Shown: positions 1 to 10,459 of the stretch, piece by piece | Numbering within the stretch: position 1 is the stretch's first letter | Layout: every line of letters begins with the position of its first letter | From: Gigaspora margarita | Taxonomy: Eukaryota; Glomeromycota; Glomeromycetes; Diversisporales; Gigasporaceae | Length of the DNA: 64,000 bases | Assembly (NCBI GenBank): GCA_009809945.1 | Contig: WTPW01000317.1 | Location: 113,753 to 177,752 of the forward strand | Direction: 5' to 3' | The notes under the pieces: model-generated | What the model saw: the letters and a program-made list of their open reading frames with translations, nothing else | Databases searched by the model: none | Told to the model about the DNA's origin: nothing | Translations under genes and position numbers: made by a program

Positions 1-2
1 AT

Positions 3-283
3 TTTTTTATTTGAATTATATGAAGCTATATAATTCAAAAAAAAAAGTTTTATCAAATTTGGTCAGATGGTTGTCGAGGTATGTTAGATAAAAAATTTGG
101 CGCAGCTTCTATTTTGATAGGCGTTTTGATTTTCTCTAACTTTGAGTGAAGATAACTCGACAACCACTTGACTAAATTCGATGAATTTTTTTTATTTGAA
201 TTCTATGAAGCCATAGAATTCAAATAAAAATGTTTGACCAAATTTGGTCTCATGGTTTCCAAGATATCTTCGCTCAAAGTTTT
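3..283. repeat. Overlapping inverted repeats (hairpin block)
   Basis: Two similar short palindromes (around 10-40 and 195-225, each centred on TATGAAGC) flank inverted arms at about 50-86 and 152-188 that share the motif GGTTGTCGAG. A second inversion pairs about 138-170 (CTTTGAGTGAAGATAA) with 262-283 (ATCTTCGCTCAAAG). No coding potential was seen. This is probably the end of a foldback element that continues to the left of the window. Confidence 0.6.
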
Positions 284-371
284 GAAAATTCTCATTTTTA
301 CTGGGGATTTTCATGTCGATCAGTATCGAAGTATCAAAAACGTAAGATTTGCATCCCCGACAGTTAATAAT

Positions 372-597
372 CCTAAAGTCCAGTCTAAGGCCTATGAAAG
401 AACTTGATCGAGTAGTTGGTTAGTATCGTTTACCAACAATTTCCGATGAACCTAATATCCCTTATATACGTTCTATAATTAAAGAAAGTCAAAAATATTG
501 TGGCCCAATTCATCTTGGTATACCTCATTATATCGAAGAGGATGATGAATATAATGGATATCATATTCCAGCAAACTCTGCTGTGGTTTTAAATATA
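372..597 (+). pseudogene. Cytochrome P450 fragment, broken
   Basis: The translation gives a P450 segment: a short stretch with KVQSKA, then after a +1 shift near 390-393 ELDRVVG, RLPTISDEP, IPYIRSIIKES, GIPHYIEEDDEYNGY and IPANSAVVLN. These match the region from before the K-helix to the following beta strands of fungal CYP enzymes (heme monooxygenases of the ER membrane). The frame has a stop at 421-423. The K-helix ExxR motif reads ESQK, so its arginine is replaced. No heme-binding cysteine region follows, because the sequence is cut at 598 by a MITE. Only about 75 of the usual 500 residues remain. This is a dead host-gene fragment, and the family assignment is firm. Confidence 0.8.
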
Positions 598-871
598 CTG
601 TCTGCCCTCCCCAAACCGGTATGCATGGTGGACAGGTTTTGTATCAGTTTTGGAAGGTTATCGGATTTGAAAACCTTATAAACTACTGTCGGCCCTCCCC
701 AAACCGATCCTGTCAAAATCGATAACCTGTCAAATCTGATAAAACCTTAATCTACCAAGTTGGTACCTGATATATAAATCTAATAGTTTATAAGGTTTTC
801 AAATCCGATAACCTTCCAAAACTGATACAAAACCTGTCCACCATGCATATCGGTTTGGGGAGGGCCGACAG
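598..871. mobile_element. TA-flanked palindromic MITE (Tc1/mariner-like ends)
   Basis: Terminal inverted repeats of about 87 bp start CTGTCKGCCCTCCCCAAACC and are nearly identical. Both sides are flanked by TATA, giving a TA or TATA target duplication. A second, truncated copy of the same terminus starts at 686 inside the element, so one copy has jumped into another. There is no transposase. It sits exactly at the end of the P450 fragment and just before the kinase fragment. Confidence 0.85.
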
Positions 872-880
872 TATAAATAA

Positions 881-1633
881 TCAAAACTAGTTAATGTATA
901 TGATTTTGAACTGTGTTATTCGTTAGTATTGGAGTTTGCAGGTGGTGGTACACTAAGGAGTTATTTACAGAAAACCCCAGATCTTAGTTGGCCCAATAAG
1001 TTTCGCCTTACTCTACAGCTTGCTGAAGCTATTATGCATATGCACTCTAAAAATATTGCCCATAGAGATCTGGTAATTAAAATTTTAATAAGCTTGTAAT
1101 TTGGTTAGTTTATATGCTTATATTGTACCTAACACTTATTGTAATATATACAGCACTCAAATAACATACTAATTCACAAAAATAATATTAAAATTGCTGA
1201 CTTTGGGCTGTCTAGACGCTTATCTGATGCATCAAAAACCAGTACAGGGTTTGCTGGCTATATAGCATATATAGATCCCCATAGTTTTAAAAATTCTGAG
1301 CAAAAATTTCAAGAAATAAGTAAGGAATGTGATATATACAGCTTAGGTGTACTCTTATAGGAAATATCGAGTTTACGTCCCCTGTCTGAGGAAGAAGACA
1401 GAGCCTCTCTGTATATTAAAATATTAAATGGTCATAGAGAGTCCCATATTGCAGGAACACCACAACAATATTCTGATTTATATACTGGTCGGTTATATAA
1501 ATTTTTTTGCGGTTTTGATCGTTATTACTTTTCAAATATTGGATCATTCATAATTATCTACTTAAGAATGCTGGCAGGATAATTAAAAAAAAAACGTCCT
1601 ACTGTTGATAAAGTTGTAGATGAACTTAGGTGA
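881..1633 (+). pseudogene. Protein kinase-like fragment (TKL-type), broken
   Basis: The C-lobe of a eukaryotic protein kinase can be read across three exons. Exon 1 (to 1072) gives LVLEFAGGGTLRSYL and ends in HRDL. After an intron at 1073-1153, exon 2 continues HSNNILIHKN and IADFGLSRRL, so the catalytic-loop Asp and the DFG motif are present. After a second intron (1488-1566), exon 3 gives the CWQDN and RPTVDKVVDELR tail. The sequence has a TAG at 1358-1360 where Trp is expected (SLGVLLxEI), a TAA at 1584-1586 and a frame change in the following A-run. The N-lobe with the ATP-binding lysine is missing: the frame begins right after the MITE. This type of kinase is greatly expanded in Rhizophagus. 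It is a dead copy. Confidence 0.8.
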
Positions 1634-1993
1634 ATAGTCTTAAAAATTAAAATACATAAAAATTTTTTAATTTGATTAAGCAACATTTCTAATCACATGT
1701 ATATAAAACTAACAGAATGCAAATAATAAAGTATTCAAATTTTTAATGCTTATATCTTATATTTTGCTAAAAATCATTTCTCTAACTAATTTTTATAGTC
1801 GGTAAGTGTTATTTATTTCATTTAAATTAAGTGTGTGTAATTAATAAATCATCGTTTCATTGCAATTCATAAAATGCGCAGGCAGTGAGTAAATTTGGCG
1901 ACATGTGTAATAAATATTCTTTAAGTCGGCAAGGGGATTCAAATAATGCTAATCACTTTACTAGCATATGTCATGAATACTTGTTGACATTGA

Positions 1994-3989
1994 TATAGAA
2001 ATGAGTCCCAATCTTTTATCAATGACAATAAAGATGATAATATTAGCGAAACTATTAATTTACTGAATGAAGAAGCATTATCTTACGAGGATTTAGAGCT
2101 ACAGTATGAAATCGAAGCTATTAGAGAAGATTTATTAGAAATGAAAAAGGTGTGCTTTAATAAAACAATCTTAGTGATTAAAATTATAAATTATATTCTG
2201 CATTTATTAGTAATGATTGCTGAGTTATTGAATCTATTATAGTTCATGAATGATATGTCTAATATTAAGCCTGGTTCAGAGATAAATACCTTTACATGCA
2301 TCAAACGGATTGGGGATTTAAAAGTTCGTTATCAACGGGATTTACGTAAAGGGAATTCTTTTTAAACCTAGACGATTACAAGCCTAAATTTGATTATCCA
2401 CCGCGTGGTAAATTCATACATCGTATATGGAATAATGCATCCTTTCGAATTATGCATTTAAAGAAATTTCTCAACTTACCAATAATCAAATAAATGACCT
2501 TAATCAACAAGTTGCTATTCTAAAAGGATTAGAAAATTCCGATTACATTGTTAGATTTTATTGAATAGCCGTATCTTCTGATGAATTAAATTATTATCTG
2601 GTGACTGAGTGGATGGAGAATAGTAATTTGCGAGAATATTACAAAAATCATAAATTAGATTGGAACAAAAAATTTGAATTTGCAATAGATATTTGTCAAG
2701 GAATTGTCTACTTAGATACTGTGGATGTATGTCGAATATTCATTCAATACTAACAAACGAATAATGTATTTTACTTCTAATTTATATTTATTTTATTATG
2801 CTAATAGATTCTGCATCATGACATCAGAGGTACAAACATATTAATAAACCGTAATCATAGGGTTAAAATTGCTAATTTTGGTTTAAGTCGTAAGTTCGGA
2901 GATATTGCCAGGGATATACAAGTTAATCTTGAGAACATGAGATATATGGCGCCCGAGAAATTAGAATATGGTGATAAAAAACGATATACTTTTAAATGTG
3001 AAATTTATTGTATGTATTCAAAGCATCAAAAAATACTATCAAATTTACACAAATTTATTTGCACTAATCTGATTAAACACCATTAATTAATATTTAGTTT
3101 AGGAGCTCTTTTATGGGAAATTGCTGAAGAAGAGATACCTTACACCAGACTAGGAATAGATTTACAGACTATTCGTGACCGTGTTGTTAAAGAGAAATAT
3201 CGTGAGCCGTTTTTTTCTGATGCACCCAAAATTTGGAAGGAAATTGTATATGCAGGTGTTATTATTATTATTATTGTTGTTGTTGTTGTTATTATTATTA
3301 CATTTACATAAATTAATTTTTAAATTATAATAATCATTTATTATACTAATTTTCTATTTAAAGCTCTGTATCATGATCCAGATTTCCGTCCAACAATTGC
3401 TAAAATATTCTCAGTCCTTTATGATTACCATCGCAAAGATGAAAAGAAAGAAATTCTACTTGTAGGGGATGAATTTGAAGATGATTTTATACTCGTCGAC
3501 GAAATGATGAGCGTAGATCAAGCTATTGAAGAACACCGAAAACCAAACGGAAATAAGCAAAAGGCATGGGAAAGTTTTAAATATCACGCTGAGCTTGGTC
3601 ACATAATGGCAAAATACTGGGTCGGTTAATATTTATATCATTCCATTCTTCCTGAACATAAAGAAAATCGTCAAGCAAATCTTTCATATGCTGCAATATT
3701 ATTTAAAGAAGCAGCCGATTGTGGTAAAGTTGGTGCTCAACTCCTATATGGATTCTGTATGTGGCGGGGCGATGGCGTTCCTGTCAATTGGGATGAGGCT
3801 ATGAGATACTTAAAATTAGCTGATGATAATGGAAATCCTACAGCTATGTATAATGTCGGAAGTGCCTATTGGATTGGAAAAGGAGTAGTAAAAGATCAAG
3901 AAATCGGTTCCAAGTATTTGAGAATGGCTGCTAAGAAGGATCAACATAATGCAATTGCCATATGCAAAAAACTTGGAATTTCTTATTGA
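1994..3989 (+). pseudogene. Kinase with C-terminal Sel1 repeats, broken
   Basis: A kinase followed by Sel1 (SLR) repeats is spread over about five exons: 1994-2149, 2243-2726, 2808-3009, 3098-3255 and 3364-3989, all with GT-AG introns. Exon 2 has an acidic and coiled start, then LTNNQINDLNQQVAILKGL and LVTEWMENSNLREYY. Exon 3 has HHDIRGTNILI and IANFGLSRKFG, an N-F-G in place of DFG, followed by MAPEKLEYG. Exon 4 has LGALLWEIAEEEIPY. Exon 5 has DPDFRPTIAKI, then Sel1 units (AAILFKEAADCGKVGAQ, YLKLADDNGNPTAMYN). Breaks are stops at 2363-2365, 2562-2564 (Gly expected) and 3627-3629, a frame change near 2450-2465 and a probable lost base at the exon 3/4 join. Sel1-kinases are a hallmark expansion of this fungal group. 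Signalling is the family role, but this copy is not functional as read. Confidence 0.85.
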
Positions 3990-4200
3990 AATTGTAAGAG
4001 AATTAAGATTGATATTGTGGAATCCTAATGCCCAAATTTCGTATTTCTAAAGTAACTAATATTAAGTGTTTAAAGCACAAATAAGCTACTCTGCATCAAT
4101 GATTTCAGTTTATACTATTTAAATGCCGTGCTTAAATTTTTTGCTTCTATTTATTAGGATGGGTTAAATTTATATTTTATAGTTTTAATAATAACTTTAA

Positions 4201-4743
4201 TTGATGATCCGCCACAAATCGATAGTTTGATCATAGTGTAACGTGACGCAGATCTTTACTATTTGTTGATATGTAAATCCTAAAATGTAGGAATTTTTTT
4301 GCCCACCCAAAGTAACCCTTTTTTTTACTACGTCAATGAGTCATGTCTACTAAGTGAAAATTGTAGAGCACTTCGAGACGAGTCTAATGGTAGTTAGATC
4401 ATCGAAATCGGACCATTAGATGATGAGATACCTTCGAAAAACGATTGGCCGACTATATGTAAACAATAGGTTAGTTTACACGAAATTTTATATAGTCGAC
4501 CAATTGTTTTTTGAAGATATCTCACCGTCTACTGGTCCGATTTCGATGATCTAACTACCATTAGACTCGTCTCGATGAGCTCTACATTTTCACTTAGTAG
4601 ACATGACTTATTAACTTAGTAAGAAAAAAAGTTTTCTAAGTTTTCCTTAGGTCGCCAAAAATATTCCTATATTATAGGATTTGCATAGTGATTTGTGTCA
4701 TGTTACACTATGATCACACTATCGATTTGTGGCGGATCATCAA
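4201..4743. mobile_element. Foldback MITE flanked by TTAA
   Basis: The whole element folds on itself. Its left end TTGATGATCCGCCACAAATC matches its right end in reverse (GATTTGTGGCGGATCATCAA), and the arms extend inward for about 240 bp, centred near 4470. TTAA lies at 4197-4200 and 4744-4747, which is the target site of piggyBac-type elements. Because the ends themselves finish in AA/TT, the TTAA duplication is suggestive only. No protein is encoded. It carries the hairpin cassette CTAATGGTAGTTAGATCATC that recurs elsewhere in the window. Confidence 0.8.
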
Positions 4744-4889
4744 TTAAAAAAAAAGAATTTTATTAATCTATTTCTGGTTAAATTAATTATATGCGTATCA
4801 TCAGAATTAGGGATGAGTTCGGTCGGTACGGTCAGTTATCAGTTAATCACTCACAGCCGGTTGACCACGATCAGTCATATGGTTAAATA

Positions 4890-5141
4890 CCGTAGTGCAC
4901 TGACCAAAAGACCTGGGGTCTTATACAAAATACCTGTCAAAAATCTTACAAAAGCCCAGGTATATTACACGGCAGCGGGTCTGTGGCGCAAGAAAAAAAA
5001 ATTTCACATTTTACACTTATAATAAGCAGTCTAAAAATTTAAAAAATCTATATTTAATTAATAGAGTTCCTGTGCTTTGCACCGGGTATTTTGCAATGGG
5101 GGATATTAAAAAAGGGGGGTACTTTGGTCAGTGCACTACGG
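4890..5141. mobile_element. Small TA-flanked MITE
   Basis: The ends CCGTAGTGCACTGACCAAA and its exact inverse lie 250 bp apart, each flanked by TA. The inner parts of the arms are related but diverged (both carry an ACAAAATACCTG-like motif). It fits a non-autonomous Tc1/mariner-type element. Confidence 0.65.
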
Positions 5142-5654
5142 TAACCGATAAATTATTTATCAACTTTTCAATCAAATATCTAAATAAGTGACAAGTAGGA
5201 ATGGGACACTGCACAAACTGCTGAAAGAGAAACAAAACATGGCAATTTGTATCACATGATCAATAAAACCATCGTTTATAATTCTGGTCAAGCTTGCAGA
5301 TCATTTGATCACATTTAAAATTGGGATATTCTAGATCTGGCTAAATAACCTGCAAATTTGACCAGAATTATTACCGATTTGCAAACTCAATAATTAATGG
5401 TGGCGCAGCCACAATTTGTCAATTTTACAATGGAATGCATATCATATATTCGTTGCAGTAATGATCACGAATTGTGCAACCCTCGATATAATCACCTAAG
5501 AATTTTGATTGGTCAAAAGAGCATAAACAAAATCACCAGTCAGTTAATTCAATATATCTGATATGTCCATAAGCTGCATAAATCACATCTTGATATCAAT
5601 ATATAAAAGACCTTCCAACTATATCAAAAAGCTAACCCTAATCCTAACCCTAAC

Positions 5655-7163
5655 TAGTAGGGTTCCGCAATTTGATTTGATCTTCAAATATTTGAATCAA
5701 ATATTTGATCAAATTCAAATTCAAATTTGACTATATTTGATTTGATCAAATTCAAATCTGATCAAATTTGATTTGATTTGACAAATATTTGATTTGATTT
5801 GAAAATTACTATTAAAAATTCAAATTCAAATCAAATTCAAATCCAAATATTTGAATCAAATCAAATTCAAATCAGGATCAATTTGATTTGATCAAATTCA
5901 AATTGACCCAATATTTGATTTGATTTGAATTTGAGGAACCCTACTAACTAGTGCTCTAAAAGGGTCAGGTCGGGTCAGCTTATGAGCCAACCTGAACCAG
6001 ACCCAAAATTTCAGGTCGGGTGGGTTAAAAATTTTCAGATTAGAGCTTCAACCTGACCTGAACTCGACAAGACCCAACCCGACCTGAACCCGACCCAAAA
6101 TTATAGGACTAATATATTAAATTTTTTTAAAAAATGAATTTATTCGCCCTTTTTACTCTTAAACGTTTAATAATTCATATAATGATAGTCATCGAAGTTG
6201 GCTAATCAAATCTAAGCATGGTATGCTTATAAATTCAGTGGACTACTACACTAAGAATCATGCATTGCATATTCAGAAGTAATGAAAGTTTTCTTTATTT
6301 TTATACTATGGATTTATAGAATTAATATAAAAAAACTTACTAATTTTGGCATCGAGAAATTATTGTTCGAAGTTAAAAAGAATTTAGGCGATTGTTAAAA
6401 AAAGTTAGCAGTTAAGTTTTTCAAAACTTTAGATATTTTCAGTTGAAAAAAGTATATAATATTATTACCAGGAATTTTTAATTTAATTAGCTCTCTTCAA
6501 TAAATCAAACTAATTTCAATATGTGTAATATTTTAAAGTAAAAAATATAGTTGAAATTTCAAGTTTCATATCGACAGTTTTTTTTAAAAAATATGATTTT
6601 CATATTATACCCTTCAGATTCTCAATTTTGATTGCTAAGAAAAATTTTGGCCTAATTACTCAAAATCCTACTAATGCCTATTAAGTGAAAATTGTTCCTG
6701 GGTCAATTTTACAATAATGCAGAATTACTTTCTAAAAATTTCTATTTTTGTAATGAAAAAATCAAAAGTTACTAACGGCTGGAAATTAGTAAACAATTAT
6801 TTAATGTGGGCTAAAACTTAAAGATCTGCAGCCATTAACCAATCAAAATTGAGTGACAATTTTGTGTCGATCATTTAAAAAATCTGATTTGTGCATACTT
6901 GACTATCTTCTGAAGTTTTATTTAAAATATTATTTAAAAATACATATACACTTGCTATTAGAACCAAAAAAACATAAAATGCTAATTTCGTGCATCTATA
7001 AATTGGATAATTTTTGGGTCAGGTCAGGTTCAGGTTGGGTTGACATTCAACTCGAACCCAAACTGAACCTGATCAAAATTTTCAGGTCAGATATTTCTAA
7101 CCTGAACCCGACCCGAAATTTCATTTCAGGTTTCGGATTGACCCGACCTGATTCAGAGCACTA
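5655..7163. mobile_element. hAT-like non-autonomous element with nested MITE
   Basis: The ends are TAGTGCTCT and AGAGCACTA, followed inward by GGTCAGGTCGGGTC-type subterminal repeats that occur in both orientations at both ends. The flanking 8-bp duplication is ACCCTAAC at 5647-5654 and 7164-7171. It becomes visible only when the nested MITE at 5658-5943 and its own duplication are set aside. The interior (6100-7000) shows no transposase, and the short frames there are not credible. Confidence 0.85.
5658..5943. mobile_element. hAT MITE (286 bp) with 8-bp TSD CTAACTAG
   Basis: The terminal inverted repeats are TAGGGTTCC and GGAACCCTA. The perfect 8-bp duplication CTAACTAG lies at 5650-5657 and 5944-5951. 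The interior is built almost entirely of ATTTGATTTGA and CAAATTCAAATC words, so it folds into a long hairpin. It landed across the junction between the target duplication and the first three bases of the larger element at 5655-7163. Confidence 0.9.
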
Positions 7164-7524
7164 ACCCTAACCATGAGGTAAAATTTTGTTAGTTGCTTAT
7201 AGACACTTTTTGCCTCATGGTTAGGGTTAGAGTTAGGTAAAAACTTTTTTGGTTGTTTTGATTGGTATCATAAGGTCAATCATAAATATTATCTGATATT
7301 TGTTTACTTTTTTGGCCAATTAATTAAAATTTTATGTGATTATGTCAAGGGTGATACAATTTGAGATCATCACTAGGTTCACACTTTTTGAAACTACCCA
7401 AATCATTAATTACTTATTTACACCAAATTACATGTCATTATCCTTAAAAATTGGATTAATATCAGAATTAATAGACAAAATCTTGCAAGGAATTTTTTTG
7501 TCAGTGCGCAAAATGATTTCTTAG

Positions 7525-8000
7525 GTACAATATTGAGATAAATGAGCCTTTTCAAAAATAAGCAATTGTTTTTAATTTTTATGTTATACCTAATCTTGTT
7601 CTCTGATTCACTATTACAGTATTATATGATATAGTAATTTATCTGGGTATCCGGCCCAATGGGTACAACTCTATACCGTAGATGCATTACATTATTAAAA
7701 ATAGTGTGTTGTATCCAATTAGAAATGTGATTTACTCATAACTAATGATGTGCTGCATATAGTATAGTACTAGTAAAGTACGCAAAAATTTTTTTTAAAA
7801 TATTCTAGAACAAATAATAAAACATTTAATTTTTACTTATGAAATCGTATTTTTGTTTATAGATGGCTTATATATCACATGTATACTATACATATTGCAC
7901 ATGCTATACACACTATACAATTATAGGGAAAGCTATGAACACAACACCCACATGACTTATAGACACAACATGGCTAGAGTTAGGGTTAGGTTAGCATGTA
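7525..8000. other. Intergenic, no gene seen
   Basis: AT-rich sequence with no recognisable protein and no element with both ends visible. A TTAGGGTTAGG telomere-like motif at about 7980-7991 lies just left of the pogo MITE. The short frame here is not coding-like. Confidence 0.5.
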
Positions 8001-8735
8001 CAGTCAGACCCCTAAGTGCACGCACCCTAAGTGCTCACTCTCCCTAGCACACTATAGCCTGGTCCCAAGCTCAGGACTTAAGCACCTTTTATATTCTGTA
8101 CATGCCAAAATTTCCAGAGCTCAAAGCATAAATATGCACCCCTTTAAATGCACACAGGTGACTAATTTCCAATAATAATACCAGATTTTTTATAGCTTAT
8201 TTTTGAATATAATTGATTTTGGTAATTGCAAATAGTCGTTACATAGTAAAGTCTAGATTTTACTATGCAAATCGAATATCATCACCTAAATAAACTTATT
8301 TGGAAGATCAAAATACATATATGCTAAAATTATTATTAAAATCAGAATACTTTTATTATTTGACTTTTAATTTTAAAGTTTAACAAATATAATTTTTTAA
8401 AAGATTATAATTTTTTGTTGAATGTAAAAATTAAAAGCTAATTAATAAAAATTTTCCAAAATTGATGAAAATTTTCAAGTATGTGTATTTTGAGCTTCTG
8501 AACAAGTTTATTTAAGTGATTATAGTTGATTTATATAATAAACCTTGGACTTTACTATGTAGCAACTATTATTGATCATGGGTAGCTCATTTTTGGGTAA
8601 AAGGTGTTGAAGTGTTAATCACATGGTTGACTTCACTTTTGATTAGCTATCTAAGTTAATTCTATAAATGCACACTTCCTCTAAGTGCACACTTATACCT
8701 GGTCCCTAGAGTGTGCACTTAGAGAGGTCTGACTG
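8001..8735. mobile_element. Tigger/pogo-type MITE, copy 1
   Basis: It starts CAGTCAGACCCCTAAGTGCA and ends with the inverse (TGCACTTAGAGAGGTCTGACTG), flanked by TA on both sides. This is the classic CAGT start of pogo/Tigger elements, and the termini match the 4-kb Tigger at 33106-37097 in plan. The centre (8235-8566) is a separate palindromic core shared with the elements at 13787 and 22711. It encodes no protein. Confidence 0.9.
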
Positions 8736-8756
8736 TATTATGAAATAAATTATAGT

Positions 8757-8885
8757 TGGAACCAGATCTGTTATTAGTTCTGGTCTGGTTTCAAACCTGA
8801 CTTTTAAGTCTGGTTTAAGTCTGAATATACTTATATGTATTTTTTGGTGCTGAACAAGTTTACTTAGTGAATGAAGTTAGAATTA
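8757..8885. repeat. Solo end of the palindrome-array element
   Basis: A GTCTGGT-rich stretch is followed by TATATGTATTTTTTGGTGCT, GAACAAGTTTACTTAGTG and GTTAGAATTAATT. The same order of motifs starts the palindrome array at 59905-61390 and, in reverse, ends the one at 22000-23790. Here only the first about 60 bp of array follows. Confidence 0.6.
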
Positions 8886-8927
8886 ATTTACCTGGTTAAC
8901 AGGATCTGTTAATGTCTAGAGCAAATT

Positions 8928-9060
8928 ACTATATATATAATTATATACTATATATAATATATACTATATACAGTATATATATATATACTGCATACTAGAT
9001 TATATTATTAAATATATATAATAAATATATTTTAAATAATATCTAATAAATAAGCATAAT
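8928..9060. repeat. TA-rich microsatellite tract
   Basis: Nearly pure TATA/ATATAT runs with one TATACTGCATACT interruption. Simple sequence, nothing else seen. Confidence 0.8.
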
Positions 9061-9739
9061 AATTAAAAGGTAATGCATAATGAAGAATTTAGAATTTATT
9101 AAATATTTAAAAATAAATTTATAATCCTAATATCCAGAAATCTAGCATATAAATTATCCAAATTAAATTATAATTACCTAATATATAAAATAAAGAATAA
9201 CCTTTAGGTGTAATTAAATCATTGTTGGTAACTAAATAATCAACTAAAATATATAAGTTATTCGATATTTGGTGAAGTATAAAGTAAATTGCAATGATAG
9301 AATAAAAACTGAAAACTAAGGCCCAAATATAACAAACTTCAATCACAATATTAATATAAAATCTGCCAATGCCGGATTATGATATGCTTAAGCCATAACA
9401 TGACTCAGAATTTTATTTATATAGATATCCACTATTGATCATGGGTGGTGCAACAAGTATGTTATAAATCAATTTTTTTTATTTCGTATTCCATGTTTGT
9501 TATATTACATGATGCATATGTCATCAATACATATATTATATTGCATTATAGGAATTACCGTAAAGTGCCAGCTGATGTATCCAGATATTTACAAAGACTT
9601 GAATATACCTGCTGTATATTTCTTATTCAACTTTGCTATTTTTTAATGTTTTACACTAGCTAGATATTCTTAAAAATATAAAGATGCTATTATTTAATAT
9701 ATAATTTGAATAGCATCTGAATATAAATAGAACTAGTGT

Positions 9740-9767
9740 GATAGGTGGTGCAAATGCGCCACCTATC
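9740..9767. other. 28-bp near-perfect palindrome
   Basis: GATAGGTGGTGCAAATGCGC continues to CACCTATC, pairing over the full length apart from one GT wobble. The flanks (9376-10245) hold no recognised gene. It is too short to classify and may be a relic of a MITE centre. Confidence 0.45.
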
Positions 9768-9964
9768 TTATTTCAGCATTTTTTAACTATTATAACTATT
9801 ACAAAAAATTCTGTGATTAAGACTACATTAGTTAAAATTACTGTTATAGTTTTCTAACACGATTATGTAAAATATTCAATTATAAACTAAGTCGCGAATA
9901 TGGTATATACAATGGTAAGATTTATTAAAATTGATATGGTTTAATCATTAATTACAGTTAAACG

Positions 9965-10050
9965 TCTATAAGTGCATGCTCTCGGGACCAGTATTTAGCA
10001 ATGTGCATATAGTTTCTGAACAGCTCTTATACCTGGTCTGGAGCATGTTA
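9965..10050. mobile_element. Degenerate pogo MITE terminus
   Basis: AGTGCATGCTCTCGGGACCA and, 60 bp on, TTATACCTGGTCTGGAGCAT resemble the subterminal words of the pogo MITEs (AGTGCATGCTTTTGGGACCA at 13802; TTATACCTGGTCCC at 8693). Neither terminal CAGT nor a flanking TA pair remains. The 89-residue frame starting here begins inside this relic and is not believed to be a gene. Confidence 0.4.
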
Positions 10051-10459
10051 TTAGATGAGCAAAATTTATATGTAGTTAAAGTAGAAAATAATCGGGTTAG
10101 AATAGTGAAGGGTTGTGTCGACAGTCAAAAGGGTATGGCAAAATGTTTATGTGATGCACGTAATCACATTGGGTTGATTGTGGTGGAAAGTAGAGATCGA
10201 ATTGGGATCGAATACATCAATATGGCAACATTGATGCAAATGTAATTATTAACGATAGAATAAAATATAATTTAGTCATGAGCAAAGTCGAATGTAATGG
10301 TAAAAAATAAAGTAAAAATAATATAAGTTGAGTAGTGCGAATAAAATAAATATAGAACGAAATGTTAAAACACTTACATTCCAAACATGTATAGTGAAGC
10401 TTGTGTATTTGTGGCAATATAGAGGAAGTGTCTGTATTGAGCTAGATTTGGAGTAGCTT

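Larger units (their letters stand above)
5500..7520. repeat. Dispersed repeat with CCCTAA tract, copy A (interrupted)
   Basis: The segments 5500-5654 and 7164-7520 together match a second copy at about 26525-26880. Shared landmarks in order are TTTTGATTG, AGAGCATAA, TATATAAAAGACCTT, AACTATATCAAAAAGCTAA, a CCCTAA-rich tract, CTTTTTGCC, CTGATATTTGTTTACTTTTT and GAAACTACCCAAAT. In this copy the CCCTAA tract was the target of a hAT-like insertion (5655-7163). Copy B gives the empty-site comparison. It contains no credible ORF. Confidence 0.7.

Noticed and set aside
4729-5022. 97-residue plus-strand frame
   Set aside because: It starts in the terminal repeat of one MITE and runs into the next MITE, so the frame is an accident of element sequence.
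5640-5660. Chromosome-end telomere repeat
   Set aside because: Only two to three imperfect CCCTAA units are present, and they sit within a dispersed repeat that has a second copy at 26640.
6853-7164. 103-residue plus-strand frame
   Set aside because: Its C-terminal half is translation of the GGTCAGGTC subterminal repeats of the hAT-like element ending at 7163.
9976-10245. 89-residue plus-strand frame
   Set aside because: It begins inside a degenerate pogo MITE terminus, has no family resemblance and no supporting exon structure.
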